DNA of 14,552 bases. It comes from UBA2256 sp964531105 (lineage in GTDB: Bacteria; Spirochaetota; Spirochaetia; Treponematales; Rectinemataceae). Both the position numbers and the translations under genes were made by a program. The DNA is taken from the NCBI GenBank assembly GCA_964531105.1, contig CAZHFN010000040.1:1-14552 (forward strand), read 5' to 3'. Positions 6,558 through 14,513 of the stretch are shown piece by piece; within the stretch, counting starts at the first letter, position 1; the number at the start of each line of letters is the position of its first letter. A model generated the notes under the pieces. It ran no database searches. It was not told the DNA's origin and worked only from the letters and a program-made list of their open reading frames with translations.

Positions 6558-9533
6558 ATGTATTTCAACGAACTAGTAAACGCCTACGACAGGCAGCGCA
6601 GAGAACGCAATATTTACCACGACCTCATGCGGTTCAGGGTCAGAGAAGTGCTTTTGGTGGGCAGCCTTTACGATTCCTTCGTCGTGGAGTCCGATGGCAT
6701 TCTCACCGAACAGATTTATGGAGAATATTTTAAGCTCAACCTCAATACCATACCCCGGGTAACCTGTGCCTACACCGAAGAAACCTCCATGGACCTCTTT
6801 CGCACGGGAGGCTTTGACTTAGTGATACTCATGGCGGGCATTGATTTTGAAATGCCTCTCCGCCTCGCGCGCACAATGAAGCAGATTTGGCCCGACATCC
6901 CCGTCCTTCTCATGGTGACCAACAATTCCAGCCTAGAAAAACTGGACATGGATTCGCCCGACCTGGCAGCCATAGATAGGGTCTTTGTGTGGAACGGATA
7001 CTCCAAGCTCTTTGTGGGTATGATCAAGTATGTCGAGGATCTCAGAAATGTCCAAGCCGACACCGTAGCCGGCCGTGTGCGGGTAATCCTCCTGATCGAA
7101 GACTCGGTGAGATTTTACAGCCGCTTTCTTCCCGTGCTGTACAAGGTAGTGCTCAAGCAGACACAGACACTTATAGAAGAAGAGAAGGTCACAGAAACCT
7201 ATAAGCTCCTCTCCATTCGAGCCCGTCCCAAAATTCTCCTGGCTTCCAGCTACGAAGAAGCTCAGGAAATATTCGACACCTACCAGGGCAATCTCCTGGC
7301 GGTGATCACGGACCTGCGCTTTCCCAGAAAAGGGCTCTGCGACGAAGAAGCTGGTTTCGATTTTCTTTCCATGGCCAAATCCCGCATACCCGACCTTTCC
7401 ATTTTGGTACAGTCCAGCGAACCGGGCATTCGCCAAAAGGCCTATCTCATGGGCGCTTCCTTCGCAGACAAGAACTCCGAATCCCTGGAGATGGAACTCG
7501 TATCCTTCCTCCAAGCCAACTTAGGTTTCGGCTCGTTCCGATTCTGCATGCCCGACGGCACCGAATTGAACCGGGCACGGAACATGAAGGAGTTCATCGA
7601 CATCCTCCACGTGTTGCCCCCTGAAAGCCTGGCCTTTCATGCGGAGCGCAATCATTTTTCGGCCTGGCTCATGGCCCGCGGCGAGATTCTCATGGCCAAG
7701 GTCCTGCGCCCTTACAGAATCAGCGATTTCCCCAGCCTTCAGGAAATGCGCGATTTTATTGTGAAAATTCTGGACAACGTGCGCAAGGAAAAATCCAGAG
7801 GCATCCTCCCCAATTTCGACGAAACGATGATGAGGGAGGAAAACTATGTAAGCCGCCTTGTGGACGGCTCGGTGGGCGGGAAGGGAAGGGGTATCATATT
7901 CATCCACTCCCTTCTGGAAAATCTGGAATTTTCCACCTATATCAAGGGTATCGATATAAAAATTCCACGAACAGCATTTATTGGAATTGACGAGTTCGAA
8001 ATATTCCTGGAATCCCACGATCTCTGGGCATCCTCTTTTTACGGACCCCGGAATGATGAATTGCGCAACAGCTTCATCTCCATACCCCTTTCCCGTACCT
8101 TGGTTTCCAAGCTCAAGCGCTTTCTGTCCTCCACCGACAAGCCTTTGGCAGTGCGATCCAGCGGACTCTTCGAGGATATGCTCATGGTGCCCTTTGCGGG
8201 CATCTACGACACCTACATAATTCCCAACAATCACCCAGACCCCGAGGTACGGCTGAACCAGCTATGCGATGCTATACGGCTCATTTTCGCCAGCCTTTTT
8301 TCATCGGAAGCCAGAGCCTACTTCGACATAACCGGCTACAATTTGGAAGAAGAGCGGATGGCTGTAGTAGTCCAGGAACTAGTGGGCTCGGTGCACGGCG
8401 ATTATTACTATCCCCACATCTCGGGTGTAGCCCAGTCTTATAATTATTATCCCATCTCCTACACCAAGCCCGAAGACGGGCTCTGCGTGTCGGCTCTAGG
8501 ACTAGGAACCTGGGTGGTGGGTGGCGGGGCGGCCCATCGCTTCAGTCCGCATTACCCCAAGCTGGACACCATTCCCCCCGATCAGTCCCTAGACAACACC
8601 CAGCGCAGCTTCCATGCTTTGGACCTGCGGCGTTCTACCCCTGATCTTTTGGCGGGAGAAATGGCCAGCCTGGCCGAGCTGCCGATTCAAGAGGCGGCCA
8701 AGGACAAGAAATTTCCTCTTATCGTCTCCACCTGGGATTCTCAGGATCTAAGATTTGTTCCCGGCGATGCCGGTAGGGGTACCAAGGTTGTAGACCTGGC
8801 CAACATCTTGAAATACGACGCTCTGCCCTTTGCAGAAGCCATTTCCATGATTCTGGACGTAGGCTCCAGGTCCATGGGCACCCCGGTGGAAATAGAGTAC
8901 GCCCTCAATCTGGACGAAGCGTCGGGAATCCCCGCCCTCTATGTCCTCCAGTTAAAGCCCCTAATCAATCTCCAGGACAGGGTGGATGTGGATGTTGGGA
9001 ACGTAAAGCCCGAGGCATGCCTGATCTATTCAGACAAGTCCATGGGAAACGGCCGATTCAGCGATGTACGGGACATCATATGGGTAGATCCACAGAGCTT
9101 TGATCGTTCCAAGACTGTGGAAATGGCCGCAGAAATTGAAGAACTCAACAATCTGCTCAAGCAAGAGGGAAGGCGCTATGTGCTTATTGGTCCCGGCCGC
9201 TGGGGCACAAGAGATCGCTGGCTGGGCATTCCTGTGTCCTTCGCCCAGATATCCAAGTCCAGGGTAATTGTCGAAGTAGACCTGGATGATTTCGTGGTGG
9301 AGTCGTCCCTTGGCTCCCACTTTTTCCATAATGTAACCAGCATGAATATAGGGTATCTGAAGGTAGCCAAGACCGATGAGGGCTTTGTGGACTGGGACTG
9401 GTTGCGATCCCTACCCTGTGCCCGCCGCACGACCCATTGCCGCTGGACTAGCCTGGAGAAACCCTTGGATGTAATGATGGATGGGAGAACGAGCAAGGCG
9501 GTATTGCTCAAGCCTACGTCGATTGACGTCTAG
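6558..9533 (+). CDS. Receiver-like / PPDK_N ATP-grasp fusion protein of unknown function
   Basis: The 991 residues read as four parts. Residues 28-160 look like a receiver fold but lack the phosphoacceptor Asp. Residues 174-322 are a better receiver, with E181/D182, D252 after strand three, S286 and K305. Residues 340-425 are an unassigned linker. Residues 430-805 match the ATP-binding half of PEP synthase and pyruvate phosphate dikinase: VGGKG (439-443), AVRSSGLFED (531-540), FAGIYDTY (546-553), VVVQELV (603-609), SGVAQS (622-627), GLGTWVVGGG (648-657), and VEIEY then VLQLKP (777-801). The C-terminal 806-991 has GPGRWG (878-883) and GSHFFHN (919-925). The swivelling phosphohistidine and PEP-barrel domains are absent, so it should not make PEP. 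The likely activity is ATP-dependent phosphotransfer to an unknown partner under phospho-signal control (inference). The gene is divergent from the aro operon and 52 bases upstream of pheS. The ATG has no clear ribosome binding site, and an in-frame stop at 6507 limits extension. Confidence 0.85.
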   Translation: MYFNELVNAYDRQRRERNIYHDLMRFRVREVLLVGSLYDSFVVESDGILTEQIYGEYFKLNLNTIPRVTCAYTEETSMDLFRTGGFDLVILMAGIDFEMPLRLARTMKQIWPDIPVLLMVTNNSSLEKLDMDSPDLAAIDRVFVWNGYSKLFVGMIKYVEDLRNVQADTVAGRVRVILLIEDSVRFYSRFLPVLYKVVLKQTQTLIEEEKVTETYKLLSIRARPKILLASSYEEAQEIFDTYQGNLLAVITDLRFPRKGLCDEEAGFDFLSMAKSRIPDLSILVQSSEPGIRQKAYLMGASFADKNSESLEMELVSFLQANLGFGSFRFCMPDGTELNRARNMKEFIDILHVLPPESLAFHAERNHFSAWLMARGEILMAKVLRPYRISDFPSLQEMRDFIVKILDNVRKEKSRGILPNFDETMMREENYVSRLVDGSVGGKGRGIIFIHSLLENLEFSTYIKGIDIKIPRTAFIGIDEFEIFLESHDLWASSFYGPRNDELRNSFISIPLSRTLVSKLKRFLSSTDKPLAVRSSGLFEDMLMVPFAGIYDTYIIPNNHPDPEVRLNQLCDAIRLIFASLFSSEARAYFDITGYNLEEERMAVVVQELVGSVHGDYYYPHISGVAQSYNYYPISYTKPEDGLCVSALGLGTWVVGGGAAHRFSPHYPKLDTIPPDQSLDNTQRSFHALDLRRSTPDLLAGEMASLAELPIQEAAKDKKFPLIVSTWDSQDLRFVPGDAGRGTKVVDLANILKYDALPFAEAISMILDVGSRSMGTPVEIEYALNLDEASGIPALYVLQLKPLINLQDRVDVDVGNVKPEACLIYSDKSMGNGRFSDVRDIIWVDPQSFDRSKTVEMAAEIEELNNLLKQEGRRYVLIGPGRWGTRDRWLGIPVSFAQISKSRVIVEVDLDDFVVESSLGSHFFHNVTSMNIGYLKVAKTDEGFVDWDWLRSLPCARRTTHCRWTSLEKPLDVMMDGRTSKAVLLKPTSIDV

Positions 9534-9552
9534 CACTGTTTCGGGCAATACT
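9523..9552 (+). promoter_or_regulatory. Possible promoter of pheST
   Basis: TTGACG (9523-9528, five of six) and AATACT (9547-9552, four of six) are separated by 18 bp, and would start transcription near 9559, 27 bases before pheS. The -35 overlaps the end of the upstream gene and lies in the small palindrome ACGTC-GATT-GACGT (9516-9529). pheS itself has GGAG (9574-9577) 8 bases before its ATG. Read-through from the upstream gene is equally possible, since no terminator is seen between them. Confidence 0.3.
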
Positions 9553-9585
9553 CCTGCCAATATCTGATCATATGGAGCCTGTCAC

Positions 9586-11151
9586 ATGGATGCCCTAAGC
9601 ATCGCCAAAACTCTACATCCTCTCGAGGTCCGCATTCTTCTTGCCTACGAGACCGGACACGAGATAGACGCTCAATCCGTTCGCAGAGACCTGGGATACA
9701 GGGAAGGCCAGGAAAACCAGGCTTTCTCCTGGCTTTTAGGCAAGGGATTGATTACCGAAGTCGCACGAACGGCTTCTACCTATTTCGAACTCACTGCTCT
9801 TGGGCATGAGTACGCTGAAAAAGGGAGTCCTGAAGAGCGCATTATTGCCCTGGTGGCCGAACAAGGACCGGCAAAGCTCATCGAACTCGCTGAAAAACTA
9901 GGCTTCGAGCAGAAAACCATTGGTTCGGCCTTTGGTCTTTTGTCTAAGGTCGGCTCTATGAAGCTGGACGATGACAAAAGGGCTATACTCGTGGGAGAAG
10001 CTTCCTTTCCTCAGCGGGTGCTTATTATAAAAGGATTGCTAGCCAAGGCTAGAACCGGCGGCGACGCAATTTCCGAAACAGCTCTCTCCGAGACGGAGCT
10101 GGAGGTGATTCGCAGCGTGGCGAAAAAGCGGGGCGCTGGCGATTCACTTTTTAGGGTAGTGGAGCGAGAGCGGGTTCTGTATAGGCTTACTGAAGCCACC
10201 GAGGAGTTGCGGAAGCTTCTAAAATCCCTGGGCGTGAGTGGAGAAGAATTGGGTGCCCTCACTCCTTCGCTGCTCGAATCGGGCGCGTGGAAAAAGGCCA
10301 GTTTCAGACCCTACAATATCGGCGTCAGCCCTGCCCGAACCATACCGGGCAGGAAGAATCCCTATGTAGAGTTTTTAGAAAGCGTAAAAGACAAGCTCGT
10401 ATCCCTCGGTTTTGAAGAATTCGACGGCAACATGGTAGAAACCGAGTTCTGGAACTCCGATGCCCTTTTCATGCCCCAGTTCCATTCGGCCAGGGATATC
10501 CACGATGTGTACAGCATCGAAAAACCGGCCATGGCCAAGTATATCGAGGAACCCCATCTGTCCAAGGTGGCCGCCGCCCATGAGAATGGCGGCGACACAG
10601 GCAGCAGGGGATGGAATTATTATTTCGACAGGGATTTCACCCGACGGCTCATCCTGCGCAGCCAGGGCACGGTGCTTTCGGCCAGGCAGCTGCCCACGGC
10701 CAAGGTCCCGGGCAAGTATTTCGGCATTGTCCGCTGTTTCCGCTACGATAAAGTGGATGCCACGCACCTTTCCGACTTCTATCAGACCGAAGGCATAGTG
10801 CTGGGCGAAAATGTCAACCTGAGAACGCTTTTGGGCTTCCTGGAGATGTTCGCCGTGGAAGTGGCGGGTGCCAAGGAAGTCAAGTATGTACCCGGGTATT
10901 TCCCCTTTACCGAGCCCTCGGTGGAGGTGCATATCAAGCATCCTGTTCTGGGCTGGTTTGAACTGGGCGGTTCTGGCATTTTCCGTCCCGAGGTTACGAA
11001 GTCTCTGGGTATAGATGTCCCGGTCCTAGCCTGGGGTCTTGGAATAGACCGAATGGCGCTCATGGCCTTAGGTCTTAACGACCTGAGGGAACTTTTCAGC
11101 CCCGATCTGGAAAGCGTACGCCTTCGCAGAACCATGATGCAGTCAAAGTGA
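9586..11151 (+). CDS. pheS: Phenylalanyl-tRNA synthetase alpha subunit, archaeal/eukaryal type
   Basis: The catalytic subunit of class II PheRS charges tRNA-Phe. At 521 residues it is far longer than the bacterial form (about 330-350) because residues 1 to about 220 consist of winged-helix-like segments, as in the cytosolic eukaryal alpha subunit, in place of the bacterial N-terminal coiled coil. Class II signatures follow: FHSARDIHDVYSI (299-311, near motif 1), motif 2 FRYDKVDATHLSDFYQTEG (385-403), FTEPSVEVHI (441-450) and ELGGSGIFRPEV (459-470) of the Phe pocket, and motif 3 GLGIDRMALMALG (484-496). The start has a GGAG 8 bases upstream. pheT follows after 12 bases, clearly in one operon. 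Spirochaetes are known to carry this PheRS type, presumably by ancient transfer. Confidence 0.96.
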   Translation: MDALSIAKTLHPLEVRILLAYETGHEIDAQSVRRDLGYREGQENQAFSWLLGKGLITEVARTASTYFELTALGHEYAEKGSPEERIIALVAEQGPAKLIELAEKLGFEQKTIGSAFGLLSKVGSMKLDDDKRAILVGEASFPQRVLIIKGLLAKARTGGDAISETALSETELEVIRSVAKKRGAGDSLFRVVERERVLYRLTEATEELRKLLKSLGVSGEELGALTPSLLESGAWKKASFRPYNIGVSPARTIPGRKNPYVEFLESVKDKLVSLGFEEFDGNMVETEFWNSDALFMPQFHSARDIHDVYSIEKPAMAKYIEEPHLSKVAAAHENGGDTGSRGWNYYFDRDFTRRLILRSQGTVLSARQLPTAKVPGKYFGIVRCFRYDKVDATHLSDFYQTEGIVLGENVNLRTLLGFLEMFAVEVAGAKEVKYVPGYFPFTEPSVEVHIKHPVLGWFELGGSGIFRPEVTKSLGIDVPVLAWGLGIDRMALMALGLNDLRELFSPDLESVRLRRTMMQSK

Positions 11152-11163
11152 TGGAGCGCCAGA

Positions 11164-12867
11164 ATGCCTAAAATAGAAGTTAATGAAAAGCTATTCTTTG
11201 ATCTCCTGGGCCGGAGGCTAGATGCCCAGGCATTGGAAGGGATACTGCCCAACGCCAAGGCCGAGCTGGATGCCTGGGACGATGCCTCTACAGATCCTGA
11301 AACCAGGACCATAAAGATAGAACTGAACGACACCAACAGGCCCGACCTCTGGTCCACCGCGGGCTTGGCGCGACAGCTTAAAGTCAGGGAATCGGGTAAG
11401 GTTCCCTCTTATCCATTCTTTGTAAGCCTGGGGAAGCCCCAGAAAACCGAATATAAAGTGGTGGTCGACCAGAGCGTCCAGAAGGTGAGACCCTATCTGG
11501 CGGGCTTTGTCGCGAGAGGGCCAGCGATAAGCGACGCCATGCTCAAGGATTTTATCCAGACCCAGGAGAAGCTCACCTGGAACTACGGCCGCAAGCGCCG
11601 CTCTGTTTCTATAGGGCTTTACAGGCCTTCCATCATCGAATGGCCAGTCCACTACCGTGGTGCTGATCCCGATACTGAAGCCTTCGTACCCCTGCAGGAG
11701 ACAAGAAAGCTCACCCTTCGCCAGATCCTCGCCGAACATCCCAAGGGCAAGGAATACGGCTTTATACTCCAGGACGAGCCTGTGCATCCTCTTCTTTTGG
11801 ACAACAGGCAGAGGGTGCTTTCCTATCCCCCCATCATCAACTCCGCCGACCTGGGCGCCGTACTGGTGGGAGACAGGGATCTCTTTATAGAAGTCACAGG
11901 CAGCGAGTATCCTTCCGTAGCCCTCACCGCTTCCATTTTGGCCTGCGATCTTTCTGACATGGGGTTTGCCATCGAAAATGTAGAAGTGGAGTATCCTTAT
12001 GATACCCCCTTCGGGCGTAAAGTGGTATTTCCCCTTTATTTCCAGACCGAAGTGAGAGCAGGCATACTGGATGCGCGGAAACTCCTGGGTTTGGACATGG
12101 ATATAGAAGAAGCCAGGGCGGCCGCCGAGCACATGGGCTCAAAAGCCAGGATAGAAGCCGATCAGATTGTCATAAAACCCGCCGAATACCGCAATGACTT
12201 CCTCCATTCAGTAGATTTAATCGAAGACATTCTTATGGGCATGGGCATGGAGCGCTTTCCTCCTCAGAAACCCCAGGATTTTACCATCGGAAGGCTATCA
12301 TCCATGGAAGAGCTCTCCAGAAAGGCCAAGCTCGTCTTCGTGGGCTCGGGCTATCAGGAGATGATCTACAACTACTTAGGTGGGCGAAAAGAGTACATCG
12401 ACAAGATGGGCATAGACCCCAACTCCGTCATCAAAATCAGCAATCCTATGAGCGAGAGTTTCGAGTACCTGCGCAATTCTCCACTTCCTGGGCTTTTAGG
12501 TACGGAGGCGGTGTCTTCCAAGGCTCCCTATCCCCACAGAATCTTCGAGATAGGAAAGGTTGCTATTTTTCAGGATGAGGAAAACTACGGCATCGCCACA
12601 AGGCAGTACGCAGGCTTCTTGAGCTGCCATGCCCAGGCGGACTACAACGAAGCGGCTTCCCATTTAGCTACCCTCATGTATTACCTGGCCAAGGAGTACA
12701 CAGTAAAGGAAGCCTCTGACCCGCGCTTTATACCCGGGCGGCAGGCTGAAATTATCTGTGGCGGCAAAAAGGTAGGAGTTTTCGGTGAACTGCATCCAGC
12801 AGTGCTGGAGGCTTTCGGCATTACCATGCCTTCTTCGGGCGGAGAAATAGACCTCGACCTGCTCTGA
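11164..12867 (+). CDS. pheT: Phenylalanyl-tRNA synthetase beta subunit, archaeal/eukaryal type
   Basis: It partners PheS in an (alpha-beta)2 enzyme and carries the editing site. At 567 residues it has the short archaeal layout, against about 790-800 in most bacteria. The N-terminal EMAP-like tRNA-binding domain and the C-terminal anticodon-binding FDX-ACB domain are both missing. Seen in order: ELNDTNRPDLWSTAGLARQL (53-72), a B3/B4 editing-type region (about 110-275, including YPPIINS at 221-227), a B5 region (about 285-355, ending in DLIEDILMGMGMERF), and the catalytic-like core with NPMSES (427-432), RNSPLPGLL (437-445), FEIGKV (461-466) and GVFGELHPAVLEAFG (538-552). The ATG at 11164 follows GGAG by 7 bases. 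It shares a transcript with pheS and perhaps with comM downstream. Confidence 0.95.
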   Translation: MPKIEVNEKLFFDLLGRRLDAQALEGILPNAKAELDAWDDASTDPETRTIKIELNDTNRPDLWSTAGLARQLKVRESGKVPSYPFFVSLGKPQKTEYKVVVDQSVQKVRPYLAGFVARGPAISDAMLKDFIQTQEKLTWNYGRKRRSVSIGLYRPSIIEWPVHYRGADPDTEAFVPLQETRKLTLRQILAEHPKGKEYGFILQDEPVHPLLLDNRQRVLSYPPIINSADLGAVLVGDRDLFIEVTGSEYPSVALTASILACDLSDMGFAIENVEVEYPYDTPFGRKVVFPLYFQTEVRAGILDARKLLGLDMDIEEARAAAEHMGSKARIEADQIVIKPAEYRNDFLHSVDLIEDILMGMGMERFPPQKPQDFTIGRLSSMEELSRKAKLVFVGSGYQEMIYNYLGGRKEYIDKMGIDPNSVIKISNPMSESFEYLRNSPLPGLLGTEAVSSKAPYPHRIFEIGKVAIFQDEENYGIATRQYAGFLSCHAQADYNEAASHLATLMYYLAKEYTVKEASDPRFIPGRQAEIICGGKKVGVFGELHPAVLEAFGITMPSSGGEIDLDLL

Positions 12868-12877
12868 CATTGAATCT

Positions 12878-12915
12878 GGACCTTCCTTTCCGGGCGTAAC
12901 CGGAGAGGAAGGTTC
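12878..12915 (+). promoter_or_regulatory. Hairpin sequestering the comM ribosome binding site
   Basis: Positions 12880-12893 (ACCTTCCTTTCCGG) pair with 12900-12913 (CCGGAGAGGAAGGT) over 14 bp with a single G·U, around the loop GCGTAA. G12879·T12914 and G12878-C12915 extend the stem to 16 bp. All the purine-rich Shine-Dalgarno candidates of comM (GGAG at 12902, GGAAGG at 12907-12912, 6 bases before the ATG) lie in the 3' arm. There is no T tract, so it is not a normal intrinsic terminator. A ribosome stopping on pheT at 12867 would reach only the base of the stem. The hairpin is directly visible; a role in translational control is inferred. Confidence 0.65.
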
Positions 12916-12918
12916 TCA

Positions 12919-14460
12919 ATGGATGTATTTGCCTATGAACCGCTGGGCTTCGACGGCTGCCTCGTGCGAATCGAGGTGGATCTGCGCCGGGGTATACCGG
13001 CGGTGGATATTGTCGGCCTTGCCGCCGCATCGGTAAGGGAATCCCGGGAAAGAGTCAGGGCGGCCATACGGAATGCTGGCTTTAGCTTCCCCCAAGACAG
13101 AATTCTTATCAACCTTTCTCCGGCCGACTTACCCAAAGAGGGCTCACTCTACGATCTTCCCATAGCGCTCAGAATACTCCTGGCCTCGGGTGCCCTGCCT
13201 GACTGCGGAAGACCCCTTTTAGCCGTAGGAGAGCTTACTCTGGACGGCCAGGTGGTGCCCATCAAAGGAGCGCTTCCTGCCCTGCTGAGGGCGGTTAAGA
13301 GTGGGGTGGGGGACTTTATCGTGCCTAACGGAAATATGGGCGAGGCCAGGAGGCTCAAAACCGGCAGGCTGTTCGGAATATCACACATAGCGGAGCTGCC
13401 CTCGTTGCTCTTAGCGCTACGCGAGGGCAAATCGCCGCCCCGCCGCAATGACAAGTATCAGGCACCGCAGGGCGCGCCCCCCGGCCCCAAGGAATTAGAC
13501 TTTTCGGATTATTTCGGCAACGCCGCCGTGGTGCGCGCCCTAGTAGTGGCCGCGGCGGGGCGGCACAACCTGCTGCTCTTCGGCCCTCCCGGTTCCGGCA
13601 AGACCATGGCTGCCATGCGATGCCCCTCTCTCCTGCCCAATCTCAGTGAATCCCAAGCCCAGGAAGTAGCGGCCCTCTGGTCGCTGCGGGGCAAGTCCTA
13701 TGGGGAATCCCCCCTGGAGTCTAGGCCGCCTTTCTGTGCTCCCCATCATTCGGCTTCGTTGGAAGGGCTTGTGGGCGGCGGCAGGCCGCCTAAACCCGGG
13801 GAGATAAGCCTGGCCCACAGAGGCTTGCTTTTTCTGGACGAGACCCCCGAATTCGACAGAGACGTGCTCCAGTCCCTGAGGGAACCCATGGAGCAAGGCT
13901 TTATCTCCGTGGTAAGGGCAGGCAATCTTCTACGCTATCCCGCCGATTTCCAGCTTATCATGGCTGCCAATTCCTGTCCCTGCGGCAATCTGGGCAATCC
14001 CGCAAAAACCTGCCTCTGTTCACCGGTGGAAATTCAGCGGTATTGGAAGCGCCTGGGCGGCCCCCTGCTGGATAGAATCGATATGCGCATACCCCTCACC
14101 ATGCCCGAGCCTCACCAACTTATGGACAGGCCTGTCTGGAGCCAGACAGAGCTGCGTGCCATGGTGGAAAGGGCGGTGGGGATGCAAGCGGAGCGGACAG
14201 TAGGCCTGGGTGGCATTTACAACAGCAGGCTCAGCCCTGACTTGGTGCAGCTTCATTGCAGTCTGCGCCCATCCCTTATGGAGGAATTCCAATCCAGGGC
14301 CTGCGAACTAGGGCTCTCCATGCGGGCTTGTCACTCCGCCCTCAAGCTGGCCAGGACAATCGCCGATCTCAAAGGCGCAGCTTACATAGATGAAGAAGAT
14401 ATCCGGGAGGCTTTGGAATACAGGCAGTTTGGCGATGGGGCCAATTACTGGCCCTTCTAA
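12919..14460 (+). CDS. comM: YifB/ComM family AAA+ ATPase (Mg-chelatase-like)
   Basis: Members are hexameric AAA+ motors. ComM is a branch-migration helicase that helps integrate DNA taken up in natural transformation, but the family is widespread and its role outside competent species is unclear. The 513 residues hold an N-terminal Lon-protease-like ChlI domain (about 18-140, with VGLAAASVRESRERVRAA at 32-49), then the AAA+ core with Walker A GPPGSGKT (222-229), Walker B LLFLDE (303-308), HH (276-277) and LDRID (384-388), a four-cysteine cluster (C353, C355, C365, C367) that probably binds zinc, and a C-terminal Mg-chelatase lid (about 405-500). Length is normal. It lies 51 bases after pheT, and its ribosome binding site is inside a strong hairpin. 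A magnesium chelatase subunit is excluded by the ChlI domain and the absence of partner genes. Confidence 0.93.
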   Translation: MDVFAYEPLGFDGCLVRIEVDLRRGIPAVDIVGLAAASVRESRERVRAAIRNAGFSFPQDRILINLSPADLPKEGSLYDLPIALRILLASGALPDCGRPLLAVGELTLDGQVVPIKGALPALLRAVKSGVGDFIVPNGNMGEARRLKTGRLFGISHIAELPSLLLALREGKSPPRRNDKYQAPQGAPPGPKELDFSDYFGNAAVVRALVVAAAGRHNLLLFGPPGSGKTMAAMRCPSLLPNLSESQAQEVAALWSLRGKSYGESPLESRPPFCAPHHSASLEGLVGGGRPPKPGEISLAHRGLLFLDETPEFDRDVLQSLREPMEQGFISVVRAGNLLRYPADFQLIMAANSCPCGNLGNPAKTCLCSPVEIQRYWKRLGGPLLDRIDMRIPLTMPEPHQLMDRPVWSQTELRAMVERAVGMQAERTVGLGGIYNSRLSPDLVQLHCSLRPSLMEEFQSRACELGLSMRACHSALKLARTIADLKGAAYIDEEDIREALEYRQFGDGANYWPF

Positions 14461-14468
14461 ACTAATCG

Positions 14469-14513
14469 AGCCAATTTCAAAAGTCTGTTAACTTTTGAAA
14501 TTGGCTTTGTAGT
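14469..14513 (+). terminator. Intrinsic terminator after comM
   Basis: A perfect 16-bp stem (14469-14484 with 14491-14506, AGCCAATTTCAAAAGT/ACTTTTGAAATTGGCT) closes the loop CTGTTA and starts 8 bases after the comM stop. It is followed by TTTGTAGTTT, a modest T-rich tail. The stem is AT-rich, which weakens the call, but position and symmetry fit the end of the comM transcript. Confidence 0.6.

Noticed and set aside
6558..9533. Annotation as phosphoenolpyruvate synthase (ppsA)
   Set aside because: Only the ATP-grasp half is present. The phosphohistidine and PEP-binding domains needed for the reaction are missing.
11218..12132. 304-codon minus-strand ORF opposite pheT, and similar long frames opposite pheS, comM and the 991-codon gene
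   Set aside because: The plus-strand genes have complete conserved motifs. The opposite frames have none and arise from GC-skewed codon use.
12878..12915. Rho-independent terminator between pheT and comM
   Set aside because: The stem is strong but no T tract follows; the next bases are TCTCAATGG, leading straight into comM.
12919..14460. Magnesium chelatase subunit (chlI/bchI) of tetrapyrrole synthesis
   Set aside because: The N-terminal Lon-like domain and the four-cysteine cluster mark the YifB/ComM family, and no chlorophyll or other chelatase genes are nearby.
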